In this document: in pieces, positions 30,433 to 39,984 of the stretch
Numbering within the stretch: the first letter of the stretch is position 1
Layout: each line of letters starts with the position of its first letter
NCBI RefSeq assembly: GCF_017114825.1
Contig: NZ_JADEVO010000012.1
Span: forward strand, 62,001 to 126,000
Direction of reading: 5' to 3'
DNA from: Pseudomonas gregormendelii
GTDB lineage: Bacteria > Pseudomonadota > Gammaproteobacteria > Pseudomonadales > Pseudomonadaceae
Length of the DNA: 64,000 nt
Made by a program: the position numbers and the translations under genes
The notes under the pieces: model-generated
Database searches by the model: none
Told to the model about the DNA's origin: nothing
The model's input: the letters and a program-made list of their open reading frames with translations, nothing else

Positions 30433-30511
30433 TGTAGGAGCTGCCGCACGCTGCGATCTTTTGACCTTGAAGATCATCATTAAAAGATCGCAGCCTGCGG
30501 CAGCTCCTATA
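30433..30511. repeat. REPIN-like pair (GCTGCCG family)
   Basis: TGTAGGAGCTGCCGCACGC...GATCTTTTGA is matched by the inverted AAAAGATCGCAGCCTGCGGCAGCTCCTA across a short spacer. It belongs to the GGAGCTGCCG...CGATCTTTTGA REP family also at 40692-40843 and 51868-51912, and lies inside the acyl-CoA operon. Confidence 0.88.
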
Positions 30512-30539
30512 CGGGGTATTTCATATTCAAGGATTTGGC

Positions 30540-31667
30540 ATGATTCCCAATGACGAACAATCCCAGATCAGCGACGCGGCACGGCAGTTTGCCCAGGAAC
30601 GGCTGAAACCGTTCGCTGCCGAGTGGGACCGCCTGCATCGTTTTCCCACCGAAGCCATCGGCGAAATGGCCGAACTGGGCTTCTTCGGCATGCTCGTGCC
30701 GGAGCAATGGGGCGGCTGCGACACCGGTTACCTGGCCTACGCCATGGCCCTGGAAGAGATCGCGGCCGGTGACGGTGCGTGCTCGACCATCATGAGCGTG
30801 CACAACTCGGTGGGCTGCGTGCCGATCCTCAATTACGGCACCGATGAGCAGAAAGAACGCTTTCTCAAACCCCTGGCCAGGGGCGACATGCTCGGCGCTT
30901 TTGCCCTCACCGAACCCCAGGCCGGTTCCGATGCCAGTGGCCTGAGAACACGTGCCCGCCTGGAAGGCGACCACTACGTGCTCAACGGCTGCAAACAGTT
31001 CATCACCTCCGGGCAGAATGCCGGCGTGGTGATCGTGTTTGCCGTGACGGACCCGAGCGCAGGCAAGCGCGGGATCACCGCCCTGATCGTCCCCACCGAT
31101 TCACCGGGCTACAAAGTCGCGCGGGTCGAAGACAAGCTCGGCCAGCACGCCTCCGACACCTGCCAGATTCTCTTCGAAGACGTGAAGGTGCCAGTGGCCA
31201 ACCGTTTGGGCGAGGAGGGTGAAGGCTACAAAATCGCCCTGGCCAACCTCGAAGGCGGTCGTGTCGGCATTGCTTCGCAATCGGTGGGCATGGCCCGAGC
31301 CGCGTTCGAAGCAGCCCGGGACTACGCAAGGGAGCGGGAAAGTTTCGGCAAGCCGATCATCGAACATCAGGCCGTCGCGTTCCGCCTCGCCGACATGGCG
31401 ACCCAGATTGCCGTTGCCCGGCAGATGGTGCACTACGCAGCGGCTTTGCGTGACAGCGGCAAGCCCGCCCTGGTCGAAGCCTCGATGGCCAAGTTGTTTG
31501 CCTCGGAAATGGCTGAAAAAGTCTGTTCTGCGGCCTTGCAAACCCTGGGCGGCTACGGTTACCTGAACGACTTCCCGCTGGAGCGCATCTACCGCGACGT
31601 GCGGGTGTGCCAGATCTACGAAGGCACCAGCGACATTCAACGCATGGTTATCTCGCGCAACCTTTGA
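30540..31667 (+). CDS. acyl-CoA dehydrogenase (2-methylbutyryl-type)
   Basis: This 375-aa FAD enzyme dehydrogenates a short branched acyl-CoA and passes electrons to ETF. It shows [15 protein letters not shown] (FAD/substrate block), FITSGQNA, and the catalytic base Glu361 in [12 protein letters not shown]. Its position between the thiolase and enoyl-CoA hydratase genes matches the P. putida PP_2213-2217 cluster, where it would act on 2-methylbutyryl-CoA. It starts 28 bases after the REP pair and is followed after 14 bases by the hydratase gene. Confidence 0.9.
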   Translation: MIPNDEQSQISDAARQFAQERLKPFAAEWDRLHRFPTEAIGEMAELGFFGMLVPEQWGGCDTGYLAYAMALEEIAAGDGACSTIMSVHNSVGCVPILNYGTDEQKERFLKPLARGDMLGAFALTEPQAGSDASGLRTRARLEGDHYVLNGCKQFITSGQNAGVVIVFAVTDPSAGKRGITALIVPTDSPGYKVARVEDKLGQHASDTCQILFEDVKVPVANRLGEEGEGYKIALANLEGGRVGIASQSVGMARAAFEAARDYARERESFGKPIIEHQAVAFRLADMATQIAVARQMVHYAAALRDSGKPALVEASMAKLFASEMAEKVCSAALQTLGGYGYLNDFPLERIYRDVRVCQIYEGTSDIQRMVISRNL

Positions 31668-31681
31668 ACAGGAGTCCATTT

Positions 31682-32455
31682 GTGAACTACGAAACGATTT
31701 TGCTGGAAATCCACGGTCGTGTTGGCCTGATCACCCTGAACCGGCCCCAGGCGTTAAACGCATTGAATGCGCAGATCGTCAGCGAACTGAACCAGGCGCT
31801 CGATGGCCTGGAAGCTGACTCGAACATCGGCTGCATCGTGCTCACCGGTTCAAAAAAAGCCTTCGCGGCCGGCGCCGACATCAAGGAAATGGCCGAGCTG
31901 ACGTATCCGCAGATCTACCTCGACGATCTGTTCAGCGACAGCGACCGCGTGGCCAATCGCCGCAAGCCCATCATTGCTGCGGTGAACGGTTTTGCCTTGG
32001 GTGGCGGTTGTGAACTGGCACTGATGTGCGACTTCATTCTGGCGGGCGACAATGCCCGGTTCGGCCAACCGGAAATCAACCTCGGTGTGCTCCCGGGCAT
32101 GGGCGGCACCCAGCGCCTGACCCGCGCAGTCGGGAAGGCCAAGGCCATGGAAATGTGTCTGAGCGGACGTTTGATCGACGCCGTGGAAGCAGAGCGCTGT
32201 GGCATCGTGGCGCGCATCGTGCCGGCGGATGAGTTGCTGGCCGAGGCATTGAAAGTCGCCGCGTTGATCGCCGCTAAATCCCTGCCGATTGCGATGATGG
32301 TCAAGGAAAGCGTCAACCGCGCGTTCGAAGTCAGCCTGTCTGAGGGCGTGCGCTTTGAGCGTCGTGTATTCCATGCGGCGTTCGCGACGCAGGATCAGAA
32401 GGAAGGGATGGCGGCGTTTATTGCCAAGCGTGAGGCGCAGTTCCAGGGCCAGTAA
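31682..32455 (+). CDS. enoyl-CoA hydratase/isomerase
   Basis: This 257-aa crotonase-fold enzyme hydrates a 2-enoyl-CoA such as tiglyl-CoA. It has the oxyanion-hole segment [13 protein letters not shown] and the second element [19 protein letters not shown] with its catalytic Glu in GQPEINLG. Length is that of classical bacterial enoyl-CoA hydratase. The GTG at 31682, with AGGAG upstream, was preferred over an earlier in-frame ATG inside the dehydrogenase gene. It is the last gene of the operon; an REP element follows. Confidence 0.92.
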   Translation: MNYETILLEIHGRVGLITLNRPQALNALNAQIVSELNQALDGLEADSNIGCIVLTGSKKAFAAGADIKEMAELTYPQIYLDDLFSDSDRVANRRKPIIAAVNGFALGGGCELALMCDFILAGDNARFGQPEINLGVLPGMGGTQRLTRAVGKAKAMEMCLSGRLIDAVEAERCGIVARIVPADELLAEALKVAALIAAKSLPIAMMVKESVNRAFEVSLSEGVRFERRVFHAAFATQDQKEGMAAFIAKREAQFQGQ

Positions 32456-32462
32456 TCGCGTA

Positions 32463-32530
32463 AGGCTATCGCGGGCGAGCCTTGCTCCTACAGGTTATCA
32501 GTGACTGTGGGAGCAAGGCTTGCCCGCAGT
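32463..32530. repeat. REP-like inverted pair
   Basis: CGCGGGCGAGCCTTGCTCCTACA faces TGTGGGAGCAAGGCTTGCCCGCAG (partial: GCGAGCCTTGCTCC and GGGAGCAAGGCTTGCCCGC) between convergent genes. It can also act as a bidirectional terminator. Confidence 0.8.
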
Positions 32531-32541
32531 GCTTGCAGGCC

Positions 32542-33693
32542 CTAAACCAGATAGTTCTTCAATTCTCGGGCGATCACCATCCGCTGAATCTCGCTCGACC
32601 CCTCATAGATCTGCGTGATCCGCGCATCGCGGTAGTAGCGCTCCACCGGGTAGTCTTCCAGGTAGCCATACCCACCATGAATCTGTATCGCCGAAGAGCA
32701 GACCTTCTCGGCCATTTCCGACGCGAACAGCTTGGCTTGTGACGCCTCCGACAGGCAAGGCTTGCCGGCGCTGCGCAGGCGCGCCGCGTGCAGGATCAAC
32801 AGGCGCGCCGCGTTCAGCCGGGTGTGCATGTCGGCGAGCAGATTGGCAATGCTCTGGTGCTCAATGATCGGCTTGTCGAACTGCACCCGACCACGGGCAT
32901 AGTCCAGGGCTGCTTCAAATGCCGCGCGGGCGATGCCCAGCGCCTGGGCGGCGATGCCGATGCGTCCACCTTCAAGGTTGGACAGGGCGATGGCCAGGCC
33001 CTTGCCGCGTTGACCCAGCAGATTGGCTTCGGGGATGGTGCAATTGTTCAGGGTGACTGCGCAGGTATCGGATGCGCGAATGCCCATCTTGTGTTCGGTG
33101 CGATCTACGATGAAACCGGCGGTATCAGTCGGCACCAGGAAGGCGGAAATTCCGCGTTTGCCCAGGTCCGGGTCGGTCACGGCGAACACGATGGCCAATT
33201 TGGCGCGCTTGCCATTGCTGACAAATTGCTTGGCGCCGTTGATCACCCACTGGCCATCGCGCAGTTCCGCGCGGGTGCGCAAGTTGTGTGCTTCGGAACC
33301 GGCCTGGGGTTCGGTCAGGCAGAAGCAGCCAATGGCCTTGCCGCTGGCCAGGTCCGGCAGCCAGGCCTGTTTCTGTTCTTCGGTGCCGAAGTTCAGCACG
33401 GGCCCGCAACCGACGGAATTGTGGATGCTCATCAGGGCGCCGGTGGCGCCGTCACCTGCGGAAATTTCCTCCACCGCCAGCGCATAGGCCACGTAGTCGA
33501 CATAGGTGCCGCCCCATTCCTCGGGTACCACCATGCCCAGCAGGCCGAGCTCGCCCATCTTCGCCACCAGGGCGTCATCAATCCAGCCCGCCTTTTCCCA
33601 GGCCTGGGCATGAGGCGCGATTTCACCCCGGGCGAAATCCCGGGCCATGTCGCGGATCATCACTTGCTCTTCGCTCAATTCGATATCGTGCAT
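32542..33693 (-). CDS. acyl-CoA dehydrogenase (isobutyryl-type)
   Basis: This 383-aa FAD enzyme resembles the plus-strand dehydrogenase in the operon but is distinct. [15 protein letters not shown] and FVSNGKRAK are the substrate/FAD blocks, and the catalytic Glu lies in [12 protein letters not shown] near the C-terminus. Its coupling to a 3-hydroxyisobutyryl-CoA hydrolase gene, with only 3 bases between them, points to isobutyryl-CoA dehydrogenase in valine breakdown. It is the downstream gene of this two-gene minus-strand operon. Confidence 0.9.
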   Translation of the reverse strand: MHDIELSEEQVMIRDMARDFARGEIAPHAQAWEKAGWIDDALVAKMGELGLLGMVVPEEWGGTYVDYVAYALAVEEISAGDGATGALMSIHNSVGCGPVLNFGTEEQKQAWLPDLASGKAIGCFCLTEPQAGSEAHNLRTRAELRDGQWVINGAKQFVSNGKRAKLAIVFAVTDPDLGKRGISAFLVPTDTAGFIVDRTEHKMGIRASDTCAVTLNNCTIPEANLLGQRGKGLAIALSNLEGGRIGIAAQALGIARAAFEAALDYARGRVQFDKPIIEHQSIANLLADMHTRLNAARLLILHAARLRSAGKPCLSEASQAKLFASEMAEKVCSSAIQIHGGYGYLEDYPVERYYRDARITQIYEGSSEIQRMVIARELKNYLV

Positions 33694-33696
33694 GGC

Positions 33697-34803
33697 TCAG
33701 CTCCCGGTCCGATCGAAGCCTTCAAAGAAACTCTCCACATGCCCGGCGCCCAGCGCCTGCAAGGTGGGCGGGTTCCAGCGTGGCGTCTTGTCTTTGTCGA
33801 TCAGCAAGGCGCGCACGCCCTCGATCAGGTCACCACGCTCGAACCACTGGCGGTCCAGGTGCAGTTCAAGGGCAAAACAGTCTTCCAGACTCAGGTGGCG
33901 ACCACGGCGCAGCATTTCCAGGGTGACCCCCATGGCCAGCGGCGAGCGCGTCTCCAGCAGGTCAGCAGTCGCCAGCGCCCAGTCGTGGCTGTCAGCCACC
34001 GTGACTGCACGCAGTTGCTCAACCATACTCGGCACGTCGGGCAAGGCGAAGAAGTGATCGATGGCCGGGCGCAGCGCAATGAACGGTGCCTCGGGCAGTT
34101 GCTGCACAGCGAGCCGGGCCAGTACGCCCTGCAGGTCCTTGAGCGCGGTGTCGTGCCATGCCATCTGATCAAGCTGCTCGTCCAGGATGGCGATTTTATT
34201 GCTGTCCAGGTACCAGTCGGCCAGCCCGCAGTAGAGAGCATCGGCTGCGCGAATCTGCACGCCGGTGACGCCCAGGTAGATCCCCAGCTCGCCGGGCACG
34301 CGAGGCAGGAAGTAGCTGCCACCGACGTCCGGGAAATAGCCTATGCCCACTTCCGGCATCGCCAGGCGGCTTTTTTCCGTGACCACCCGCAGGTCGGCAC
34401 CTTGCACCAGGCCCATGCCGCCGCCCAGGACAAATCCGTCCATCAGCGCCAGCACCGGTTTGCGGTAGTGGTGAATGGCGAGGTCCAGGGCATATTCCTC
34501 GACGAAGAAATCCTGGTGCAGCGAGTCGCCGTTCTTGAAGCTGTCGTACAGCGAACGGATGTCACCACCGGCACAGAAGGCTTTTTCTCCGGCGCCGCGC
34601 AATACGACGGCGTGTACCGTCGAATCCTGCGCCCAGGCGTCGAGCTGGCGCTGCAGGTTACGCACCATGTCGAGAGTGAGGGCATTGAGACCGGCGGGAC
34701 GATTGAGGGTCAGGTGACCAATGTGGTTGCGTACTTCGGCCAGCACGTCGTTGTGCGTGGCATCCATGGACTGAGTCCCCGGAGAAGAAACCTGAGCAGT
34801 CAT
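33697..34803 (-). CDS. 3-hydroxyisobutyryl-CoA hydrolase
   Basis: This 368-aa crotonase-superfamily member is longer than a hydratase, as expected for the HIBYL-CoA hydrolase group. The oxyanion loops are visible: KAFCAGGDIRSLYDS and GGGMGLVQGADLRVVTEK with MPEVGIGYFPDVGGS. The long C-terminal helix includes WFERGDLIEGVRALLIDKD. It would free 3-hydroxyisobutyrate from its CoA ester in valine degradation. The ATG at 34803 was used; the longer open frame upstream carries no good start. It is the first gene of the valine pair. Confidence 0.88.
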   Translation of the reverse strand: MTAQVSSPGTQSMDATHNDVLAEVRNHIGHLTLNRPAGLNALTLDMVRNLQRQLDAWAQDSTVHAVVLRGAGEKAFCAGGDIRSLYDSFKNGDSLHQDFFVEEYALDLAIHHYRKPVLALMDGFVLGGGMGLVQGADLRVVTEKSRLAMPEVGIGYFPDVGGSYFLPRVPGELGIYLGVTGVQIRAADALYCGLADWYLDSNKIAILDEQLDQMAWHDTALKDLQGVLARLAVQQLPEAPFIALRPAIDHFFALPDVPSMVEQLRAVTVADSHDWALATADLLETRSPLAMGVTLEMLRRGRHLSLEDCFALELHLDRQWFERGDLIEGVRALLIDKDKTPRWNPPTLQALGAGHVESFFEGFDRTGS

Positions 34804-34945
34804 CACTAACTCCCTGCTTTTATTGTTCTTTATAAAGAAGCTCGCACGCGAGCGATCAAGGATCGTACCAGTGCAAATTTGTGATGTACAACCGGGATAT
34901 CTGCAGGTCCAGTCTGCAGATATGCATGCAGGGAGCGGAATCTGA

Positions 34946-35656
34946 CTACGCGGACCGTTCAGTGAACACGTCGCCAATGCTACGCCGCCGGGCGTGCACT
35001 TCACTGGCATGGATCAATTGCTCGAGGTCTTCGGGCGTGACGTCGTAGAAGGCCTCCAGGTCTGCCAGGGCCAGCTTCAAATCCTGGGCGGTGATGCCTT
35101 GGCTGTCGACCACGGCGGGACCGGCAGTCACTGCCACCGGGGGCTCGCCTGCACGTTTGGGATAACGGATGCGCGTCAGGTTGTTGTAGAGCAGGGCACA
35201 TAACAACAGGGTGGCAGCCCCGAGCATGACGGGCCCCAGAGCTTGCCAGTCAAGTGCGATGGTCGCAGGGTCGGCCAGCACCAGGGTCAGCGCCAAGGCG
35301 CCGGCTGGCGGGTGCAGGCAACGCAGCCAGCACATCAGGATCAGCGCAACACCCGCCGCCAGGCATGCGCTGGTCAACGTGCGACCGAGCACGTGCGCTA
35401 CCAGCAGAGCTACCACTGCAGCACTCAGGTAGCCGCCCAGGATCGCCCAGGGTTGGGCGAGGGCACCGGATGACACGGCAAACAGCAGCACCGCCGAAGC
35501 CCCCAGCGGCCCGATAAGGTGTTGGGCCACTTCGACGCCGAATACCTGGCTGCACAGCCAGACGGTGAACATCGTACCTATGGCCATGCCAATCGCGGCG
35601 CGGCTCCATTCAGTGGGGCGAGTGTTGATGGCGGCAGGTAACCAGCAAGCAAGCAT
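34946..35656 (-). CDS. HPP family membrane protein
   Basis: This 236-aa integral membrane protein has four or so helices in the first 165 residues and the family signature HPPAGALALTL near residue 115. The soluble tail (about 180-236) with DLKLALADLEAFYDVTPEDLEQL is unusual for short HPP proteins, which are commonly 170-180 residues; it could be a small regulatory helix pair. Some HPP proteins carry nitrite or other anions across membranes. No operon partner is evident. Confidence 0.85.
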   Translation of the reverse strand: MLACWLPAAINTRPTEWSRAAIGMAIGTMFTVWLCSQVFGVEVAQHLIGPLGASAVLLFAVSSGALAQPWAILGGYLSAAVVALLVAHVLGRTLTSACLAAGVALILMCWLRCLHPPAGALALTLVLADPATIALDWQALGPVMLGAATLLLCALLYNNLTRIRYPKRAGEPPVAVTAGPAVVDSQGITAQDLKLALADLEAFYDVTPEDLEQLIHASEVHARRRSIGDVFTERSA

Positions 35657-35790
35657 GAATTAAACGATCCGTGAAAAGCAGGCGAAAAAAAAGGCTCGGC
35701 TGGAAACCCAGTAAGCCCTTGAAAGTGTTCCCTCTGTTGGGGGAGGAACGCGCACAGTTTGCCTCGCTATACGGTCACTGACAAATTCAT

Positions 35791-35815
35791 ATTAATGCAG
35801 GTTGAATGCATTAAT
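35791..35815. promoter_or_regulatory. perfect 9-bp inverted repeat upstream of integrase
   Basis: ATTAATGCA and TGCATTAAT are separated by 7 bases in the 355-base gene-free interval (35657-36011) between divergent genes. It could be an operator for either gene. No other feature was recognised in this interval, which also has an AT-rich part at 35780-35850. Confidence 0.5.
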
Positions 35816-36011
35816 TATGAGCTCAATTGGAGCGTTGCGATTTTTAAATGACAGCTGATTTGACTTTTTCGGCCCCGGCCGGCAGGGTTGGGAGCCCCAC
35901 CGGGGCACGTCAGATGATGGAGCTTGTGATTCGTCCCGCACCTGACCACCGCAAGGCAGCCCATTGCTGTTTTTTGCTCCATGACACCGATTTCACTCAA
36001 GGCCGTTTCGT

Positions 36012-36935
36012 TTGACTGACTTACCCGCTTCCAAGGCTAATCCGCTCACTGTCTACCTGGCGCGATTGGCACCCTCCAGCCAAATGACGATGCGTTATGT
36101 CCTGCAGGATGCCGCCGATCGCCTGGGTTTCGAAGACATGAACGTCGAGGAAATTCCCTGGCATCAATTACAGCCAGAGGATGTCGTTGCGCTGGTTGCA
36201 GCGCTGCGCGAGGACGGTTATGCGCCCAACACCTCATCGCTGTACGTCAACGCCGTGCGCGGGGTAATGAATGAAGCCTGGCGCATGAGCCTGATCAGCC
36301 AGGAACACCTGTTGAAGATGCGCTCGGTCAAGGGCATCGCCGGCACGCGGCTGTCCCAGGGGCGCAACCTACGCCGTTCGCTGATCCAGGAACTGATGGC
36401 GGTGTGTGCCGCCGACCCCAGGCCACAGGGGCTGCGCGACGCCGCTATCATTGCAATTCTGTATGGCTCGGGGATGCGCAAGTCGGAGTCGGTCAACCTG
36501 GACCTCAGTCAGTTGGATTTTGCCGAGCGCAGCCTGCGAGTGACGGGCAAGGGCAACAAGCAGTTGATCAAATATGCGCCCACCTGGGCCTTTGCCAAGC
36601 TCGACGCCTGGCTCGAACTGCGCCGCTCGCAGCTCAAGGAGGGGGAGGTGGATGACCCGTTCCTGTTCAACCGCATTCGTCGAGGCAGCCACATCACGCG
36701 CGAGCGCATCACCAAACATGCGATCTATTACATTGCCCGCCAGCGTGGCGCGCAGGTCGGCGTGAAGATCATGCCCCACGATTTTCGGCGGTCGTTCATC
36801 ACCCGGGTGATCGAGGAGCACGACCTGTCGATCGCGCAGAAGCTGGCGCACCACAGCAATATCCAGACGACCGCCAACTACGATGTGCGTGACGACAACG
36901 AGCGGCGGCGGGCGGTGGATCGTTTCGATTTGTGA
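36012..36935 (+). CDS. tyrosine recombinase (phage-type integrase), stand-alone
   Basis: This 307-aa site-specific recombinase carries the full catalytic set: R156 in GMRKSE, K180 in VTGKGNK, H256 and R259 in MPHDFRRSF, H280/281 in LAHHSN and the nucleophile Tyr290 in TANYDV. The N-terminal core-binding domain (about 10-115) starts LTVYLARLAPSSQMT. No phage or island gene adjoins it, and no flanking tRNA was found. It may be a chromosomal integrase of the type found as single genes in Pseudomonas, or the relic of a lost element. The TTG start at 36012 is the first in-frame start after the 355-base non-coding gap. Confidence 0.85.
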   Translation: MTDLPASKANPLTVYLARLAPSSQMTMRYVLQDAADRLGFEDMNVEEIPWHQLQPEDVVALVAALREDGYAPNTSSLYVNAVRGVMNEAWRMSLISQEHLLKMRSVKGIAGTRLSQGRNLRRSLIQELMAVCAADPRPQGLRDAAIIAILYGSGMRKSESVNLDLSQLDFAERSLRVTGKGNKQLIKYAPTWAFAKLDAWLELRRSQLKEGEVDDPFLFNRIRRGSHITRERITKHAIYYIARQRGAQVGVKIMPHDFRRSFITRVIEEHDLSIAQKLAHHSNIQTTANYDVRDDNERRRAVDRFDL

Positions 36936-36942
36936 TGCCGTT

Positions 36943-37043
36943 GTAGGAGCGAGCTCGCTCGCGATGGTCGTGAACGATCTCTCTGGCAGCCTGACACCCC
37001 GCGTTATCGTTGACGACCATCGCGAGCTCGCTCCTACAGTGGG
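36943..37043. repeat. REPIN-like pair (GCGAGCTCGCTCGCGA family)
   Basis: GTAGGAGCGAGCTCGCTCGCGATGG is matched in the opposite orientation by CCATCGCGAGCTCGCTCCTAC across a spacer (partial: GGAGCGAGCTCGCTCGCG and GCGAGCTCGCTCC). Confidence 0.88.
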
Positions 37044-37116
37044 TGCACCTGAACGATAGCCCTGGCAGCCTGATATTCCGCTTGAACACTGACGAACATA
37101 CAGGATTTGTCAGTGT

Positions 37117-37695
37117 TTACAGGCTGGTGGGGCAGGTGGTTTGCGGATTGCCTGCCGCCTGGCTGATCAGCGCGGCCAGACGCTTGACGTTGTTCTGCTG
37201 CGCATCAACCAGGTCGTCAATCGAAGGCCCGGAAGGGGTCTTCAAGGTGCTGCGGCAGGTGAGGGTGCCCTTTTCAGTGGCGCCTGCGTCGCGCAGGCGC
37301 CATTTTACGTCGATCAGCCCATATTGACCCGGAATCGAGTCGAACCGCTGCACCTCAAGGCGCACCGAGATATTGCGCCTGGGGTTGCTGTTGACCATCT
37401 GGTCGACCAGCGCGCTGCGTAACTCATCCACCAGGCTAGCGCGCCACCATTGGGTTTCAAGAATCGCGATCCCGGTATTGCCCTGGCGCACGACGATCTG
37501 CGGACGATCGACCTGGGGCGGCACCGTGAGTGATTCGATCTGGATCTGCGCCGTGGACTGCGAATTCGCGTTCAACTGCGCCGGGGTCAACGTATGGAAC
37601 TGAATCGGATCACTGCGGCAGGCGGCGAGCAATGACAGCGCGGCGAGCAGGGTGATCTTCAGCGGAAAAGCCATGGGTGATGCTCCTGTGGTCAT
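37117..37695 (-). CDS. pqiC: PqiC-type outer-membrane lipoprotein
   Basis: This 192-aa lipoprotein begins with a hydrophobic signal and the lipobox LLAAC (Cys near residue 26). The mature part has the ABC-type auxiliary-lipoprotein pattern (HTLTPAQL, then PQVDRPQIVVRQG, then ALVDQMVNSNP). In the Pqi system it is the outer-membrane partner of the PqiB needle. The start ATG at 37695 overlaps the upstream stop codon by 4 bases (ATGA); a second Met at 37674 lies just before the signal and is possible. It is the last gene of the operon. Confidence 0.85.
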   Translation of the reverse strand: MTTGASPMAFPLKITLLAALSLLAACRSDPIQFHTLTPAQLNANSQSTAQIQIESLTVPPQVDRPQIVVRQGNTGIAILETQWWRASLVDELRSALVDQMVNSNPRRNISVRLEVQRFDSIPGQYGLIDVKWRLRDAGATEKGTLTCRSTLKTPSGPSIDDLVDAQQNNVKRLAALISQAAGNPQTTCPTSL

Positions 37696-39347
37696 TTGCT
37701 CGGCGGCCCTTGCAGGTCGATAGGCGCGGCATTATTGGGGCGTCCGCGAATCAGCGATTCGGGGTGGCGTCCCAGGTAATCCGCCAGGTCGCGCAAGGAA
37801 CGCGAGGTACGGCCCAGATCGTCCAGGGTTTCGGACAGTTGCTCACGTTGCGGCGAGTCCTCGGCCAATGTCGAGTTGGCCGACTGCAAGGTCTTGCTGA
37901 CGTCGGCCAGGGTGCTCTGGACGCCGGGCAACGTCTTGGCATTGAACTGGGTCAGGCCCTTGCGCAGCTCGACCAGATTGGCATCGAGGTTGTTGGCGAT
38001 TCGTTCGATCGGCAGTTTGTTGATCTTGTCGACCATCGCCTCCAGTTTGCCCTGAATCTCCTCCAGGCTGCCCGGAATGGTTGGAATGCTGACGGGGCGG
38101 GCAGTCGCATCGAACGCGACCTTTGGCGCCTTGGGATAGAAGTCCAGCGCAATGTACAGCTGTCCTGTCAACAGGTTGCCACTGCGGGCCTGGGCGCGCA
38201 GGCCGTTCTCGACGAAGGAGCCCATCAGGCGCACACCGGCGGCCTCGTCGTTGGAGTCGTGATTCAACACCTTTTGAATCTTGGTATGCGCCGTGCCGAG
38301 GCGTTGCGGGTAGATGACGATGCCGACATTCACCGGAAAGCTGCGCTTCTGCGCATCGAAATCGAGGTTGACCGAAACGACTCTGCCGAACTCCGTACCG
38401 AGGAACTCCACCGGGGCGCCGACCTTCAGCCCACGCAGCGCCTGATCGAAACGCAGGCTCAGGTACTGCGCCTTGCCATTGGGCGGGGCGAGGGCGGTCT
38501 GCTGGTCAGGGAACAGCTCGTAGGCATATTCTTCTGCCGCGGGTTTGTCGTCAGGGCTGTACTCAGGGGCGCGAAAGGCGATGCCGCCGACCAGTATCGA
38601 GGACAACGACTCGGTCTTGAGCGCAAAGCCGTTGGCGCCGACACTTACATCAATGCCGCTGGCGTTCCAGAACCGGGTGTTTTGTGTGACATAGGCATCA
38701 TTGGGCGAGTGGACGAACACGTCGATGTTCACCCCTTTGCCATCGGGGTCCAGGGCGTAGGCCACCACCTGGCCGACCGGGATCTTGCGGTAGTAGACAG
38801 GCGAGCCGATGTCCAGCGAGCCCAGGTCCTGGGTGTGCAGGGTAAAGCGCTTGCCCGGTTCGCCGTAGGTGATCGGCGGCGGGTTTTCCATGCCCTGGAA
38901 GCGCTTCGCCCGGGTGTTGGCCTGGCCGATATCAGCGCCGATGTAATCGCCGGACAGCAGGGTGTCGATACCCGACACACCGCCAGCCCCGATGCGCGGG
39001 CGCACGACCCAGAACTTCGAGTCTTCACGGGTAAAGCTTTCCGCCTGCTTGGCCAGTTTTATCGTGGCATTGACACTTTTCTGGTCGTCACTGAGTTCGA
39101 CTTCCGAGACATGGCCGATCACCACGTTGCGGTACTTGACCTCGGTCTTGTTGGCGGTGAGGCCGGCGCCCGTCTTGAACGTGATGGTGATGGTCGGCCC
39201 TTGCTGCAGGATGCTGTGCACCACCAGCGAAATACCTACCAGTACCGCAACGATCGGCACGATCCACACCAGGGAAACGCTGAACCTGCGGGTCTTGATC
39301 GGGGCCTGGCCGGGGGCCTGGGGCCCGTCAGTGGCTTGCGACTTCAT
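37692..39347 (-). CDS. pqiB: PqiB-type MlaD/MCE-domain lipid transport protein
   Basis: This 551-aa protein spans the periplasm as a stacked-MCE needle for lipid traffic between membranes. One N-terminal TM is followed by three MCE domains, visible from LTANKTEVKYRNVVIGHVSEV (first), through GSPVYYRKIPVGQVVAYAL (second) and GAPVEFLGTEFGRVVSVNLD (third). The C-terminal region is helical and coiled-coil-like. The ATG at 39347 was chosen because it has GAGGAG just upstream; a longer frame to 39386 lies inside the PqiA-like gene. It overlaps pqiA2 by 20 bases. Confidence 0.9.
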   Translation of the reverse strand: MKSQATDGPQAPGQAPIKTRRFSVSLVWIVPIVAVLVGISLVVHSILQQGPTITITFKTGAGLTANKTEVKYRNVVIGHVSEVELSDDQKSVNATIKLAKQAESFTREDSKFWVVRPRIGAGGVSGIDTLLSGDYIGADIGQANTRAKRFQGMENPPPITYGEPGKRFTLHTQDLGSLDIGSPVYYRKIPVGQVVAYALDPDGKGVNIDVFVHSPNDAYVTQNTRFWNASGIDVSVGANGFALKTESLSSILVGGIAFRAPEYSPDDKPAAEEYAYELFPDQQTALAPPNGKAQYLSLRFDQALRGLKVGAPVEFLGTEFGRVVSVNLDFDAQKRSFPVNVGIVIYPQRLGTAHTKIQKVLNHDSNDEAAGVRLMGSFVENGLRAQARSGNLLTGQLYIALDFYPKAPKVAFDATARPVSIPTIPGSLEEIQGKLEAMVDKINKLPIERIANNLDANLVELRKGLTQFNAKTLPGVQSTLADVSKTLQSANSTLAEDSPQREQLSETLDDLGRTSRSLRDLADYLGRHPESLIRGRPNNAAPIDLQGPPSK

Positions 39348-39984
39348 CCATGACCTCCTCGATATGCGGCTTTTCCCGCGATTCATTCCAGATCAGGCGT
39401 GGGTCGAAACTCATCGCCGCCAGCATGGTGAACACCACCACCAGGCCAAAAAACAGAATACCCGGCCTTGGCTCGATATCGGCCAGGGCCTGAAATTTCA
39501 CCAGGGCGGCGACCAGCGCCACGACGATGACGTCGAGCATCGACCAGTAGCCGATCACCTCGACGAAGCGATACATTTTCGAGCGCTCCCTGCGTGCCCA
39601 CAGGCTGTTGCGCTGCACGGTCACCAGCAGCAGCGTCAGGGCCACGAACTTGATGCCCGGCACCGCGATACTGGCGATGAAGATGATCAGGGCGATGTCC
39701 CAGGCACCCGCTTCCCAGAACTCCAGCACGCCACTCATGATCGTGCTGTCGGCGCCATTGCCGACCATCTTTGTGTTCATGACCGGCAACAGGTTGGCGG
39801 GAATGTAGAACACCAGCGAGGTCAGCAGGTAAGCCCAGGTCCGGGTGATCGAGTTGGTCTTGCGTCGGTGCAAGGGCGCGTCACAGCGTTCGCACTCATG
39901 GGGTTCATGCGTCATGTCGCACGCCAGGCCGCAACTGTGACAGAGGCATAGGTCGAGGTCATGCGCCACTGGCGGTCGGCTCAT
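39328..39984 (-). CDS. PqiA-domain membrane protein 2
   Basis: This 218-aa protein holds one PqiA domain: a Cys-rich zinc-ribbon-like N-terminus (CLCHSCGL and CERCDAPLHRR) followed by four TM helices. Start codon ATG at 39984 overlaps the preceding gene's stop (ATGA). In E. coli a single PqiA protein contains two such halves; here the halves are separate genes, as in other Pseudomonas. Confidence 0.88.
   Translation of the reverse strand: MSRPPVAHDLDLCLCHSCGLACDMTHEPHECERCDAPLHRRKTNSITRTWAYLLTSLVFYIPANLLPVMNTKMVGNGADSTIMSGVLEFWEAGAWDIALIIFIASIAVPGIKFVALTLLLVTVQRNSLWARRERSKMYRFVEVIGYWSMLDVIVVALVAALVKFQALADIEPRPGILFFGLVVVFTMLAAMSFDPRLIWNESREKPHIEEVMDEVASH

Noticed and set aside
36012..36935. 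The lone tyrosine recombinase as the integrase of the inovirus
   Set aside because: It lies 15 kb away outside the phage unit, and the phage att sites look like Xer sites.
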